A DNA stretch of 41,598 nucleotides from Streptomyces aurantiacus (GCF_001418335.1 NZ_LIPP01000064.1:1-41598); one strand, 5' to 3'. Counted from the stretch's first letter, positions 16,367-24,195 are shown. Notes: generated by a model not told the origin, from the sequence alone. Numbers and translations are program-made.

Positions 16367-17145
16367 GGCACGTGGTTATGTGGTCGGGCGGCATCACCTC
16401 ATGGGCCACCGCCCGTCATGTGGTGGCCGAGCACGGCACGGCCAGCACGGTCCTTCTCTTCGCCGATACGAACGCTGAAGACGAGGACCTGTACGCGTTC
16501 AACGACCAGGCCAGTGCCCAGCTCGGCATCCCGCTCACCCGGGTTGCCGATGCTCAGGAACGCACCCCCTCGCAGGTGTTCGCAGACAAGCGCTGGCTTG
16601 GCAACACCCGCCTCGCTCAGTGCGCGCTCGAACTGAAGCTCAAGCCCTGCCACGACTGGCTGACAGCCGAGACCGACCCGGCGGACACGATGCTGTACGT
16701 CGGTCTCGACTGGTCGGAGCCGCACCGCATCCCCGGCAACCGCGCCAAGTGGGCGCCCTGGCCTGTCGCGTACCCGCTGACGCAACCGCCGTACTACGAC
16801 AAACCGCAACTGCGAGCCCAAGCGCGGGCGGCCGGTCTGATCGACCCGCGCCTGTATCGGCTGGGGTTCGCCCACAACAACTGTGGCGGCGGCTGTGTCA
16901 AGGGCGGAAAAGCCCAGTGGATACGGCTCCTGGACGTCTTCCCCGAGCGGTACGCACGGCACGAGGCGTTCGAGCAGCGGATGCGCGAGCAACTCGGCAA
17001 GGACGTGTCCATCCTGCGCGACCGCACCGGTGGGCAGACCAAACCACTCACGCTGGCCACGCTCCGGACCCGCATCGAGCAGCAACCCGACCAACTCGAT
17101 CTCTTCGATGAAGGCGGATGCGGCTGCTTCACCGAGGTCGCCTGA
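16363..17145 (+). CDS. PP-loop / PAPS-reductase-like nucleotide hydrolase
   Basis: This 260-residue protein opens with a PP-loop motif, S8-G-G-I-T-S13, that binds and splits ATP in the adenine-nucleotide alpha-hydrolase superfamily. It has Cys-containing segments NCGGGC-VKGG (about 172-180) and a GCGC pair near the end, which could bind a metal or iron-sulphur cluster. Relatives of this form occur in phages and mobile elements annotated as PAPS reductase family. The usual PAPS-reductase C-terminal ECG-LH is absent, so sulphate reduction is unlikely; activation of a base or tRNA/DNA modification is more plausible but unproven. It lies in the coupled spd-like operon. Confidence 0.72.
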   Translation: MRHVVMWSGGITSWATARHVVAEHGTASTVLLFADTNAEDEDLYAFNDQASAQLGIPLTRVADAQERTPSQVFADKRWLGNTRLAQCALELKLKPCHDWLTAETDPADTMLYVGLDWSEPHRIPGNRAKWAPWPVAYPLTQPPYYDKPQLRAQARAAGLIDPRLYRLGFAHNNCGGGCVKGGKAQWIRLLDVFPERYARHEAFEQRMREQLGKDVSILRDRTGGQTKPLTLATLRTRIEQQPDQLDLFDEGGCGCFTEVA

Positions 17146-17528
17146 TGTCCGCGTTATGGGGGAAGTGCTACGACCCGACCGGCGCGCTTCACGGGGTGCC
17201 CACCTACCCGTGGCGTCTGGCGCCGGATGGTCTGGCGACCCGTCGCCAACTCCGAGCGCAGGGTTTACGGCCCGGCGGACAGCCGATCGCGGCACAGGTG
17301 ATGCGAGGCAACCGGCGTGCCGGTGGTGTGCGCGTCGCGTACCTCTACCGCGAGGACCTGGCCAAGCCGGTCCGGCCGATGACGTCCCGTAAGTGGGGCG
17401 CGCTCGCGCTGGCGATGCTCGCCCGCCGCACCTGCCCCCGCTGCCGGATCGATGTCGGCTACTGCATCCCCACCTCGTACGGCATCTGCGGTCTGTGCAT
17501 CGCCCTCGAAGAACAGCGCGCCGCCTGA
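17145..17528 (+). CDS. RRQRL-motif zinc-binding protein
   Basis: This 127-residue protein shows the RRQLRAQGLRPGG segment (residues 26-38) typical of the 'RRQRL motif' proteins of Streptomyces elements, and a C-terminal zinc ribbon made of CPRC and CGLC spaced by about 17 residues. The ATG at 17145 shares one base with the TGA of the preceding gene (TGATG). It is the last gene of the coupled run and is followed by a strong hairpin. Function is unknown; a nucleic-acid-binding partner of the transfer machinery is a guess from context. Confidence 0.8.
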   Translation: MSALWGKCYDPTGALHGVPTYPWRLAPDGLATRRQLRAQGLRPGGQPIAAQVMRGNRRAGGVRVAYLYREDLAKPVRPMTSRKWGALALAMLARRTCPRCRIDVGYCIPTSYGICGLCIALEEQRAA

Positions 17529-17547
17529 CCAGTCCAACCATCCTCGC

Positions 17548-17592
17548 GCGGGGTCCGTCCGCCCACCTCCTACAGCGACGGCCGGACCCCGC
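17548..17592. terminator. Intergenic hairpin 3 (10-bp stem) before the traB'-int fusion
   Basis: GCGGGGTCCG (17548-17557) pairs perfectly with CGGACCCCGC (17583-17592) around a 25-base pyrimidine-rich loop. It separates the spd-like operon from the next gene, and is followed by CTTCCCT as is hairpin 2. Confidence 0.7.
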
Positions 17593-17619
17593 CTTCCCTC
17601 CCGAGAGAAGGAACTGTCA

Positions 17620-18720
17620 GTGAACCAGCCCGACGACAACGAACTGTTCAACCGGCTCGAAGCAGAGATGACCGCAGACTCCGGCGGCGAGGTAGTCGAC
17701 CTCGACAAGGCGCGGTCGGCCCGTACCGAGTCGGCCGACCCGACCGCCCGACCCGACGCCGACCCGTCGGCCGACTCCGCGCCGGACCGGTCGGCTGCCG
17801 AGTCGGGCGCCCCGACCGCCCGTGTGATGGTCGACCAGCCGACCGCCAAGGCGGCCGGTCCGGGCTACCTCGGTCGGCTGCTCGCCGCGCGGCGCCGTCC
17901 GGTCGTCCCGGTGTGGCTCAAGTCGCTCGCGGAGCTGAAGACCGCCACGGCGTGGGTGGCCCGTCACTACGCCCACTCGGTCGGATACCACGCACTGCGC
18001 TCCCCGGTCTACGCCGCCCGCCTCACCTTCCAAGCGCCGTCCGGCGCCGCGAAGTTACCCTCGCAGGTTCACGCGGTACGCAAGGCGCTCCCCGAGCGAT
18101 ATCGCTCCATGGTGGACGTCGGCGCAGGGTGCGGACTCCGACAGGGCGAAATCATCGGACTCGCTGAAGACGCCCTCGACTTCGAGGGCGAGATTCTGCG
18201 AGTGGTCCGACAGGTGAAGCTCATCCGCGGGAAGGCCGTGTTCGCCCCGCCGAAGTGCAACAAGGAGCGAGACGTGCCGCTGCCGCCGTCGGTAGCTGAA
18301 ACAATCCGCGCGCACGTGGACGCGTACAAACCCGTTGAGGTCACGCTGCCGTGGCGGAAGCCGGATGGCCCGAAGGTCTCGGCTCGACTCCTGTTCACGA
18401 ATACAGCGAACTGGGTGGTCTGGCGCAGCAACTTCAACATCCAGGAGTGGAAGCCGTCGATCGCTGCGGCAGGCCTGATCACGGAAGCCGGTGAAGACGG
18501 CAAGTACCAGTCGGCGCGCGAGCACGGCATGCACGCACTGAGGCACTTCTACGCGTCGGTACTGCTGGACGCTGGAGAGAGCATCAAGGCCGTCAGCCAG
18601 TACCTCGGACACTCTGACCCTGGCCTAACACTCCGCGTTTACGCGCACCTCATGCCGTCGAGTCAGGAGCGGACCCGCCGAGCCGTGGACACGGTCCTTT
18701 CGAAGCACTCAGTCACGTAG
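17620..18720 (+). CDS. Chimeric TraB N-terminus / tyrosine integrase catalytic domain
   Basis: This 366-residue frame joins two unrelated parts. Residues 1 to about 140 are an acidic start (NELFNRLEAEM, VVDLDKA), an Asp/Ala/Ser-rich stretch and a segment RRRPVVPVWLKSLAELKTAT...HYAHSVGYHALRSP, which I recognise as the N-terminus of FtsK/SpoIIIE-type TraB proteins of AICEs. From about residue 147 it is a tyrosine recombinase catalytic domain with R174 (GLRQGE), a beta-hairpin Lys (K211 or K215), H305-x-x-R308, H331 and nucleophile Y341. The ATPase motifs of TraB and the arm- and core-binding domains of the integrase are absent. The protein should not support normal integration or transfer. GTG 17620 has a GAAGGA ribosome-binding site, inherited from traB. 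Confidence 0.85.
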   Translation: MNQPDDNELFNRLEAEMTADSGGEVVDLDKARSARTESADPTARPDADPSADSAPDRSAAESGAPTARVMVDQPTAKAAGPGYLGRLLAARRRPVVPVWLKSLAELKTATAWVARHYAHSVGYHALRSPVYAARLTFQAPSGAAKLPSQVHAVRKALPERYRSMVDVGAGCGLRQGEIIGLAEDALDFEGEILRVVRQVKLIRGKAVFAPPKCNKERDVPLPPSVAETIRAHVDAYKPVEVTLPWRKPDGPKVSARLLFTNTANWVVWRSNFNIQEWKPSIAAAGLITEAGEDGKYQSAREHGMHALRHFYASVLLDAGESIKAVSQYLGHSDPGLTLRVYAHLMPSSQERTRRAVDTVLSKHSVT

Positions 18721-18741
18721 CCCACGGGCTGGCCACAAGAC

Positions 18742-19290
18742 TCAGCGTATGCTCGCAGAGTTCAATCGGTGCCGCGCTTGGAGCTCCAGGCGTCGGCGCT
18801 GGGCATCAGCGGTCTGGGGAGTAGGACGCGGCATCCGCTGTTCCCTCAGGCTGGCACCCAGGCAACTGATAGCTTCACCCGACACGTTGTAGGCGGCAAT
18901 TCTCCTGGTGCGGTAGTCGTCCTCCGCGCTCTGGAACGCCCTCATGCTGGCGAGCATGACGTCGCCCAGACGGGTGCGGAGTTGATCGTCCGGGAGCCGT
19001 ACCAGAGCCTGCTCAATGCGTAGATGGTGCTCCATCGCCTCTTTCCGGAACGGAAGCATCTCGTCCTCGCTAGCGCCTTCCTCTGGATACCTTCTCGCCA
19101 GATTCAGCAGGGCAACAAACTCGGTCGTAAGCGTGTCGGCCGCTTCCTTGGCGAGCTCCGCGCGCCGTTGATCACGGGCAAGCGAGCGTTGATGACGGTG
19201 CGCGATCGTCGTGGAGATGATCGCGCCCGCTGCCCCCACTGCTGCCCCTGCCAAGCCCGAAGCAGCGCCTACCCACATACCTGCGTCCAC
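18742..19290 (-). CDS. Single-span membrane protein with coiled-coil tail
   Basis: This protein of about 182 residues has one Gly/Ala-rich membrane helix at its N-terminus (MWVGAASGLAGAAVGAAG), then a basic patch HRHQRSLARDQRR and a long helical cytoplasmic region, about 120 residues, with heptad-like spacing. No family is recognised. GTG 19290 is chosen as start; ATG 19278 is the alternative, and neither has a strong ribosome-binding site. It converges on the integrase fusion with 21 bp between stops and is divergent from a protein of the same size and topology. The pair sits between the integrase and the right end, where cargo is expected. Confidence 0.72.
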   Translation of the reverse strand: MDAGMWVGAASGLAGAAVGAAGAIISTTIAHRHQRSLARDQRRAELAKEAADTLTTEFVALLNLARRYPEEGASEDEMLPFRKEAMEHHLRIEQALVRLPDDQLRTRLGDVMLASMRAFQSAEDDYRTRRIAAYNVSGEAISCLGASLREQRMPRPTPQTADAQRRRLELQARHRLNSASIR

Positions 19291-19446
19291 GGATTCATTC
19301 TCGCGTGTCAGCAGAGGCTGAGGGCATTCTCCGCGCAGGTTGGTAGGGCACAGGGCGGTCGCAGTTCTTCGAACCGTCATCCGTCCTCAGCTGTGAACTG
19401 GCCGAGGACAGCCCCATGGAGTTGGCCCCATCGGCATGATGGCGCC

Positions 19447-19995
19447 GTGAATGTAGAAATGTTGGCGGCACTGTTTGGCCTGGGCGGCACTCTGGTGGGC
19501 GCGGCGGTCTCAACGGGGGCGGTGGTCTGGCAGCAGCGCAGGACGGCGCACGAGGCTGAGCGTACGTACTTGCTGGGCCTGGCGGAGATGGCGGCCAATG
19601 AAGTGATCCGGTTGAGCTATGAAATTCAGGAGCACTTCGGAGACGGCCGCCCTCCTGGCCGACCGATGCCGGGGGGCAAGGAGTGGGACAAGGAACTTCA
19701 GCGCATGAACCGCGAACTCCAGGAACAGTCTCTCCGGTTCGCTGACCCGGATGTACGCCTATTTCTCGAACACTGCTACAAGGAGCTGATGATCCATGGT
19801 GCTTCCCTCTGCGTAAGAGGGTTTCCTCCCATGCACGTCATCCTGTTCCACGACCTAAAGATGGTCATGGGCACGGTGCTTCGTCGCGAGCCTTTCCCTC
19901 AGGCCGCCATGGAACGACATCCAGACCCGCAGTACAACCGCACGCCGGACGGGCCAGACGCCCGTCCTAACGGCCCACTCCTGACCGGTTTGTGA
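19447..19995 (+). CDS. Single-span membrane protein, divergent partner
   Basis: This 182-residue protein has a single N-terminal membrane helix (LAALFGLGGTLVGAAVSTGAV) followed by QQRRTAHEAERTY and a helical cytoplasmic part with a Pro-rich insert near residues 75-82. No family is recognised. The layout, length and charge pattern next to the helix mirror the divergent gene at 18742-19290, although the sequences are not obviously alike. GTG 19447 is the likely start; ATG 19459 is an alternative. The shared 156-bp upstream region must hold both promoters, so the two are probably regulated together. Confidence 0.72.
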   Translation: MNVEMLAALFGLGGTLVGAAVSTGAVVWQQRRTAHEAERTYLLGLAEMAANEVIRLSYEIQEHFGDGRPPGRPMPGGKEWDKELQRMNRELQEQSLRFADPDVRLFLEHCYKELMIHGASLCVRGFPPMHVILFHDLKMVMGTVLRREPFPQAAMERHPDPQYNRTPDGPDARPNGPLLTGL

Positions 19996-20135
19996 TCGGG
20001 ATGTCTGCCGTGCTGGCCGATTGAAGGGTTGCGGTCCTCCTCCGCGAAGCCCCAGCCCGATGGCCTAGCACGCAGCCTTCTTCCGGCCGATTCGTCATGC
20101 AAGCGCGGTCAGAACCGGGCGCTGCGCTCATCCAT

Positions 20136-20153
20136 ACGGCCCACAGACGGCCC
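20136..20153 (+). repeat. Candidate integrase arm-type site, right end
   Basis: Second exact copy of ACGGCCCACAGACGGCCC, ending 72 bp before the right 40-bp repeat. Same orientation as the copy at 8730-8747. Confidence 0.6.
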
Positions 20154-20182
20154 AGCAGTCCCGAACAGGCCCATTGCCAGAG

Positions 20183-20245
20183 CTAAACATCCAGGTCAGG
20201 GGCATGTTTCTCCCGGACCACTGCAAGTTCTCCGGGCTTAGGCAT
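20183..20245 (-). pseudogene. rlmN 5' remnant at attR
   Basis: The right repeat carries the rlmN ATG (20245-20243) and its first seven codons (MPKPGEL). Beyond the repeat the frame runs into element DNA for 13 more codons and stops with TAG at 20185-20183, giving a 20-residue peptide. This is the target-gene copy disconnected by integration and retains whatever translation signals came with the ancestral upstream region. Confidence 0.8.
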
Positions 20246-20265
20246 GGCTGTACCAGTGTCGCAGA
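20226..20265. repeat. Right attachment site (attR), 40-bp direct repeat
   Basis: Identical to 8611-8650. To its right lie 104 bp of original chromosomal DNA reaching to the cdsA stop codon; this is the former upstream region of rlmN. Confidence 0.93.
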
Positions 20266-20369
20266 CGTGGGAGGAGGGACCCGCCACCCTGTGGACAACG
20301 AGCCCCTCACGTACATCTCTGCAGGTCGGCAACTGTACGCAGCGGCTGCCGGCCAGGTCTCACCGACCG

Positions 20370-21533
20370 TCAGCCCGACCCGACGAAGATCACCAGTAGC
20401 AGCCACACCACGGGCGCGGTGGGCAGCAGTGAGTCCAGGCGGTCCATGATTCCGCCGTGGCCCGGCAGCAGGGTGCCCATGTCCTTGATGCCCAGGTCCC
20501 GCTTGATCATCGACTCGCCGAGGTCGCCGAGCGTGGCGCTGACCGCGACCGCGAGGCCGAGGAGCAGACCCTGCCACCAGGTGCCGTCGTCGATGAGGAA
20601 CTGCACGCACAGCGCGCCCGCCACCATGGCGAAGGCGACCGCGCCCAGCAGGCCCTCACGGGTCTTGCCGGGACTGATGCGCGGGGCGAGCTTGTGCGTG
20701 CCGAAGCGCCAGCCGACGGCGTACGCGCCCGTGTCGCTGACCACGGCCAGCAGCAGGAACGTGAGGACCCGCCACGTACCGTCGTCGGCGGCGAGCATCA
20801 TCGCCACGAACGTGGCGAGGAACGGGATGTAGAAGGCCGCGAAGACCCCCGCGGTGACGTCCTTGAGGTAACCCTCGGGTGGTGCCGTCATCCGCCAGAC
20901 CAGGACCGCCAGCGCGGTGAGCGCCATCGCCACCCAGGCACCCTCGGCGCCGCGGACGTACCCGGCGACGACCATCGCCGCGCCGCCGAGCGCCAGCGGC
21001 ACGAGCGGCGCCTTGATGGCCTTGCGCTCCGCGAGCCTCGACGTGAGTTCCCACAGACCGACCACGACAGCGACCGTTATGACGCCGACGAAGGCGGCCT
21101 TGACGACGAACAACGACGCGACGATCACGGCGGCGAGTCCGACGCCGACCCCTATGGCAGCGCCCAGGTCGCGGCCCGCGCTCTTCTTCTGCGGCGGCGC
21201 GGGTACGGGCTGTGCGGCGCTGGACATCGGCTCCTGCGGATTCTGCGAGCTCTGCGGATTCTGCGACAGAGGCCGGAACGGTGGCGTCGACGGCGACGAT
21301 GGCGTCGGTGTCCCGTCACGGAACGGGGGGCCGCCCGTCGGAGCAGCCCCCCGGTCGTCATCCTGGTCTCCGCCATGCGCGGGTACGTCGGGCACGATGG
21401 GCATGGGGCGAGTCTGCTGCGCGTGGTGCGCATCGTACGCGGGACCCGCCGGGGCAGACCCCTGGACAGGCCCCTGGTCGGACGGCCCCCAGTACCCGGC
21501 TTGCGGCGGCGCCCCCCAGGAAGAGTCGTTCAT
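20370..21533 (-). CDS. cdsA: Phosphatidate cytidylyltransferase CdsA
   Basis: This 387-residue membrane enzyme makes CDP-diacylglycerol from phosphatidic acid and CTP, the entry point to phospholipid synthesis. The first ~120 residues are a Pro/Ser/Gln-rich cytoplasmic extension typical of Streptomyces. They are followed by about eight membrane helices and the family signature near the end (GDLGESMIKRDLGIKDMGTL, then PGHGGIMDRLDS). ATG at 21533 shares one base with the frr stop (TGATG), so it is translationally coupled. In related genomes rlmN follows directly; here the attR end of the element lies 104 bp beyond the stop codon. Confidence 0.95.
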   Translation of the reverse strand: MNDSSWGAPPQAGYWGPSDQGPVQGSAPAGPAYDAHHAQQTRPMPIVPDVPAHGGDQDDDRGAAPTGGPPFRDGTPTPSSPSTPPFRPLSQNPQSSQNPQEPMSSAAQPVPAPPQKKSAGRDLGAAIGVGVGLAAVIVASLFVVKAAFVGVITVAVVVGLWELTSRLAERKAIKAPLVPLALGGAAMVVAGYVRGAEGAWVAMALTALAVLVWRMTAPPEGYLKDVTAGVFAAFYIPFLATFVAMMLAADDGTWRVLTFLLLAVVSDTGAYAVGWRFGTHKLAPRISPGKTREGLLGAVAFAMVAGALCVQFLIDDGTWWQGLLLGLAVAVSATLGDLGESMIKRDLGIKDMGTLLPGHGGIMDRLDSLLPTAPVVWLLLVIFVGSG

Positions 21534-22090
21534 CAGACCTCTAGCAGCTCTGATTCCTTGTGCTTGAGCAGCTCGTCCACCTGAACGACGTACTTCGCGG
21601 TGGTGTCGTCGAGCTCCTTCTCCGCACGGCGGCCCTCGTCCTCGCCGACCTCGCCATCCTTGATCAGCTTGTCGATGGCGTCCTTGGCCTTGCGGCGTAC
21701 GGACCGGATCGAGATCTTGGAGTCCTCGGCCTTAGTACGGGCCACCTTGATGTAGTCCTTGCGGCGCTCCTCGGTGAGCTCGGGGAACACCACCCGGATG
21801 ATGTTGCCGTCGTTGCTCGGGTTGACGCCGAGGTCCGAGTCACGGATCGCCTGCTCGATGTTGCGCAGCGCGCTCTTGTCGAACGGGGTCACCACGGCCA
21901 TGCGCGGCTCGGGCACCGAGAACGAGGCCAGCTGGTTGATCGGTGTCAGCGCGCCGTAGTAGTCCGCCACGATCTTGTTGAACATCGCCGGGTGCGCACG
22001 GCCGGTGCGGATCGCGGCGAAGTCCTCCTTGGCGACCACGACGGCCTTCTCCATCTTCTCCTCGGCCTCGAGGAGGGTCTCTTCGATCAC
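21533..22090 (-). CDS. frr: Ribosome recycling factor
   Basis: This 185-residue protein works with EF-G to split post-termination ribosomes. Full family length and landmarks are present: [20 protein letters not shown] near the start, the [13 protein letters not shown] hinge, and the C-terminal helix through LLKHKE. GTG 22090 gives the canonical [13 protein letters not shown] start; a second GTG precedes it directly, and the frame is open further upstream without family similarity. It lies 119 bp after pyrH and overlaps cdsA by one base. Confidence 0.96.
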   Translation of the reverse strand: MIEETLLEAEEKMEKAVVVAKEDFAAIRTGRAHPAMFNKIVADYYGALTPINQLASFSVPEPRMAVVTPFDKSALRNIEQAIRDSDLGVNPSNDGNIIRVVFPELTEERRKDYIKVARTKAEDSKISIRSVRRKAKDAIDKLIKDGEVGEDEGRRAEKELDDTTAKYVVQVDELLKHKESELLEV

Positions 22091-22209
22091 CACTTGCTCC
22101 TGCGTGTCTTGAGTAGGCCCGGCTGCGGTTCCTTGGCGGGTAGGCGGCCGGCTGCGTCGCGTCTTGTCCTGCACGGTTCCCGACCGGCTGGACATTGTCC
22201 ATCCCCCGG

Positions 22210-22992
22210 TCAGGCCCGACTGTCCTGGTCACCCACAAGCGTGCCGATCTTCTCACCCTTGACGGCCCGGGCGATATTGCCCTCTGCCAGAAGCTCGAAG
22301 ACGAGGATCGGGAGCTTGTTGTCCCGGCACAGGGTGATCGCGGTCATGTCGGCGACCTTCAGGTCCCGGGTGATGACCTCGCTGTAGCTGAGCGCGTCGA
22401 ACTTGACCGCTTCGGGGTTGGTCTTGGGGTCGGAGTCGTAGACCCCGTCCACACCGTTCTTGCCCATCAGCAGCGCTTCGGCGTCGATCTCCAGAGCGCG
22501 CTGGGCGGCGGTGGTGTCCGTGGAGAAGTACGGCATGCCCATCCCGGCGCCGAAGATGACCACACGGCCCTTCTCCAGGTGGCGCACGGCCCGCAGCGGA
22601 ATGTACGGCTCGGCGACCTGCCCCATGGTGATGGCGGTCTGCACGCGCGAGTCGATGCCCTCCTTCTCCAGGAAGTCCTGGAGTGCGAGGCAGTTCATGA
22701 CGGTGCCGAGCATGCCCATGTAGTCGGAGCGGGCCCGGTCCATACCGCGCTGCTGCAGTTCGGCCCCGCGGAAGAAGTTGCCGCCGCCGATGACGACGGC
22801 GATCTGGGCACCACCGCGAACGACCGCGGCGATCTCCCGGGCCATCTTGTGCACCACGTCGGGGTCGACTCCGAGCGCCCCGCCACCGGCGAACGCCTCA
22901 CCGGAAAGCTTCAGCAGGAAGCGTCCGGTTCCCTTGCCGTCATCGCTCTTGTCGCTCTTGTCGTCCTTGTCGGCGGCCTTGGTGGTGGTCAT
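22210..22992 (-). CDS. pyrH: UMP kinase
   Basis: This 260-residue cytoplasmic kinase phosphorylates UMP to UDP. Its amino-acid-kinase fold shows [11 protein letters not shown], the GGGNFFRG loop, and [29 protein letters not shown]. The first 20 residues are a Lys/Asp-rich extension found in streptomycete homologues. ATG 22992 follows a GGCGAGATCTCC leader with GAGAT as ribosome-binding site. It is separated from tsf by a strong hairpin, so it may have its own promoter within 22993-23203. Confidence 0.96.
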   Translation of the reverse strand: MTTTKAADKDDKSDKSDDGKGTGRFLLKLSGEAFAGGGALGVDPDVVHKMAREIAAVVRGGAQIAVVIGGGNFFRGAELQQRGMDRARSDYMGMLGTVMNCLALQDFLEKEGIDSRVQTAITMGQVAEPYIPLRAVRHLEKGRVVIFGAGMGMPYFSTDTTAAQRALEIDAEALLMGKNGVDGVYDSDPKTNPEAVKFDALSYSEVITRDLKVADMTAITLCRDNKLPILVFELLAEGNIARAVKGEKIGTLVGDQDSRA

Positions 22993-23043
22993 GGAGATCT
23001 CGCCTCTTCTACGTGTCGCACATACCTGTCGCACATACGAAGA

Positions 23044-23093
23044 AGGCCACTGCCGATGGGGTGTTGTGCTCATCCCATGTGCGGCAATGGCCT
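23044..23093 (-). terminator. Terminator hairpin downstream of tsf
   Basis: AGGCCA-TGCCG-(GGG) pairs with (CCC)-CGGCA-TGGCCT across 23044-23093, a long stem with one internal mismatch. On the minus strand it is followed by TTCTTCGT, a short U-rich run. It should end the rpsB-tsf transcript 110 bp past tsf. Confidence 0.8.
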
Positions 23094-23203
23094 CCTCGTC
23101 AGATCTGCTGTCGTCCGTCACGCGCGCGCGTGGCGGCATACGCGACCGACACGGACGACTGCTGTCGACCCTAGCGGGATCGCGCGTCGATCGCGGTACG
23201 GAC

Positions 23204-24040
23204 TCAGATGCCGACCTTGATGCGCGCGAAGCGCTTCAGGGTGACACCGGCCTCGTCCAGGACCTTCTGGACGGGCTTCTTCTGGTCGAGCGCGTACGGC
23301 TGGCCGAGGAGGGTGGCCTCCTTGAAGAAGCCGTTGACGCGACCCTCGACGATCTTCGGGAGCGCGGCCTCGGGCTTGCCCTCGGCGCGCGTGGTCTCCT
23401 CGGCGACGCGACGCTCGGACTCGACGATCTCGGCCGGAACGTCCTCACGGGAGAGGTACTTCGGCGCGAAGGCGGCGATGTGCTGCGCGATGCCCTTGGC
23501 GAGGGTGGCGTCGGCCTTGTCCAGCTCGACCAGGACACCGATCTGCGGGGGCAGGTCGGGCATGGTGCGGTGCATGTACGCGGTGACGTACGTGCCGGAG
23601 AACTGGGCGAAGCGGTCCAGGACGATCTTCTCGCCCAGGCTGGCGTTGGCCTCGTCGACGAACGTCTGGACCGTCTTGCCGGACTCGATCTCCGAGGCGA
23701 GGAGCGCCTCGATGTCGGCCGGGGAGGTCGCGGCGGCGTGCTGGGCGATCTGGTTGGCGACGGCCTGGAACTTCTCGCCCTTGGCGACGAAGTCCGTCTC
23801 GCACTTCAGCTCGACCAGGACACCGGAGGTGTTGTCGTCGGCAATGACGGAGACCACGGCGCCGTTCTCGGCGGAGCGGCCCTCGCGCTTGGCGACGCCC
23901 TTCTGGCCCTTGATGCGCAGTTCCTCGACGGCCTTGTCGACGTTGCCGTCGGCCTCGTCCAGCGCCTTCTTGCAGTCCATCATGCCTGCGCCGGTGAGCT
24001 CACGGAGCTTCTTGACGTCGGCGGCGGTGTAGTTCGCCAT
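23204..24040 (-). CDS. tsf: Elongation factor Ts
   Basis: This 278-residue guanine-nucleotide exchange factor for EF-Tu has the N-terminal UBA-like domain ([16 protein letters not shown]) and the conserved [13 protein letters not shown] segment of the dimerisation/exchange domain. Length and order match other actinobacterial EF-Ts. ATG 24040 is preceded by AGAAGAGATTC with AAGAGA as ribosome-binding site. It follows rpsB after 155 bp that contain a small GC hairpin. Confidence 0.97.
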   Translation of the reverse strand: MANYTAADVKKLRELTGAGMMDCKKALDEADGNVDKAVEELRIKGQKGVAKREGRSAENGAVVSVIADDNTSGVLVELKCETDFVAKGEKFQAVANQIAQHAAATSPADIEALLASEIESGKTVQTFVDEANASLGEKIVLDRFAQFSGTYVTAYMHRTMPDLPPQIGVLVELDKADATLAKGIAQHIAAFAPKYLSREDVPAEIVESERRVAEETTRAEGKPEAALPKIVEGRVNGFFKEATLLGQPYALDQKKPVQKVLDEAGVTLKRFARIKVGI

Positions 24041-24137
24041 GATCTGTGAATCTCTTCTCGGAGTTCGAAGTCTCGAAGTCGGCGTCCGCCGCTGATCGGG
24101 CGGGCGTCCACCGAAGATCTACGGTCTGCGGGTGAAC

Positions 24138-24166
24138 GGCGGGCGACGCACTCGGCGCCGCCCGCC
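24138..24166 (-). other. Hairpin between rpsB and tsf
   Basis: GGCGGGCG (24138-24145) pairs with CGCCCGCC (24159-24166). No U-run follows. It could be a partial terminator that sets the rpsB:tsf ratio or an RNA-stability element. Confidence 0.5.
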
Positions 24167-24195
24167 CTCACTCACTCAACCGTGACGCTGGATCG

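Larger units (their letters stand above)
8611..20265. mobile_element. Integrated AICE-like element, apparently defective, at the rlmN start
   Basis: This 11.65-kb segment is bounded by a perfect 40-bp direct repeat (8611-8650 and 20226-20265). It interrupts the otherwise conserved rpsB-tsf-pyrH-frr-cdsA-rlmN order between cdsA and rlmN. Inside are GntR and XRE regulators, HD and Nudix hydrolases, a DUF4097 protein, an SpdB-like DUF2637 protein, an RRQRL zinc protein and a tyrosine-recombinase catalytic domain, a set known from actinomycete integrative and conjugative elements. No RepSA/primase-type replication gene, no excisionase and no complete FtsK-like TraB are present. The integrase lacks its N-terminal DNA-binding domains. 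Both extremities carry lower-GC or unrelated genes that look like cargo. Confidence 0.9.

Noticed and set aside
17620..18720. Functional site-specific integrase
   Set aside because: The catalytic residues are present, but the arm- and core-binding domains are replaced by a TraB-like segment, and no excisionase gene is found.
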